DNA of 34,718 nucleotides, from NCBI GenBank assembly GCA_944320965.1, contig CALUJO010000025.1, positions 1 through 34,718 of the forward strand, given 5' to 3'. Shown one piece after another: positions 34,642 through 34,718 of the stretch. The stretch comes from an uncultured Bacteroidaceae bacterium (lineage in GTDB: Bacteria; Bacteroidota; Bacteroidia; Bacteroidales; Bacteroidaceae). The translations under genes and the position numbers were made by a program. Position 1 is the stretch's first letter. Every line of letters starts with the position of its first letter. Under the pieces are notes generated by a model. It had not been told where the DNA came from, did not search any database, and saw only the letters and a list, made by a program, of their open reading frames with translations.

Positions 34642-34676
34642 AAAGAGGGTGTGTCAAAATGATGCACCCTCTTTTT
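34642..34676 (+). terminator. Terminator of the ABC permease gene
   Basis: AAAGAGGGTG (34642-34651) pairs with CACCCTCTTT (34665-34674), with an inner TCA/TGA, and is followed by T residues. The loop sequence GTGTCAAAATGATGC is like that of the hairpin at 25698-25738. Confidence 0.8.
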
Positions 34677-34718
34677 CGTTATTATAATCATTGCCTTTTC
34701 TTTTTCATAGAGTATGCT

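Noticed and set aside
1..34718. ACTCTATG at the window start and CATAGAGT near its end are reverse complements
   Set aside because: Eight bases is within chance for this length and no element spans the window.

Overview
The window looks like chromosomal DNA of a Bacteroidales bacterium (Bacteroides/Phocaeicola/Prevotella side). Three things point there. Many genes are preceded by the Bacteroidetes -7 box TAnnTTTG instead of a sigma70 promoter. Several products are typical of the group: class III fructose-1,6-bisphosphatase, a DUF4494 protein, S16 with an Ala/Lys/Glu tail, a BspA-type leucine-rich-repeat protein, a Por-type (T9SS) C-terminal sorting domain, and a Bacteroides-type tyrosine recombinase. 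Coding is otherwise dense and ordinary. No tRNA, rRNA or CRISPR array was seen.

Region 1 (1-3500) is accessory DNA. It holds a tyrosine recombinase, two small overlapping reading frames, a possible relaxase tail, and on the other strand a piece of a type IIG restriction-modification enzyme joined in frame to a piece of an IS orfA. An XRE-type regulator and a very AT-rich spacer follow. I read this as a decayed integrative or mobilizable element.

Region 2 (3600-10920) is mostly housekeeping. It contains amn-holA, divergent from an orphan HsdR N-terminal-domain protein; an hxlR regulator divergent from an NTF2-like protein; a flavodoxin-family gene; and aspS-gtrA-MBL hydrolase.

Region 3 (11374-14910) holds two secreted proteins. 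One is a BspA-like LRR protein broken by a one-base frameshift. The other is a T9SS-sorted protein with a protease-like fold but no recognisable HExxH. The second lies between two identical 29-bp terminator hairpins.

Region 4 (14931-27930) holds rpsP, a methyltransferase-dnaB pair, and a long minus-strand run: AspT-type transporter, fbp, folC, pyrB, pyrI, flavin reductase, outer-membrane barrel. Several start/stop codons in this run overlap. A second run follows: DUF4494, yggS, and a dihydroorotate-dehydrogenase-like gene lacking the catalytic Cys motif.

Region 5 (28031-34676) is a tripartite efflux operon, read tolC-hlyD-MFS-araC on the minus strand. A hairpin spans the MFS stop codon and ends just before the araC start. 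Divergent from it is a LolC/E-type ABC permease with its own terminator.

No clear new multi-gene system is evident. The most interesting leads are the hairpin-coupled regulator of the efflux operon, the repeat-bounded pseudo-protease, the palindrome upstream of the transporter-fbp run, and the orphan HsdR-N nuclease-like protein under face-to-face promoters.
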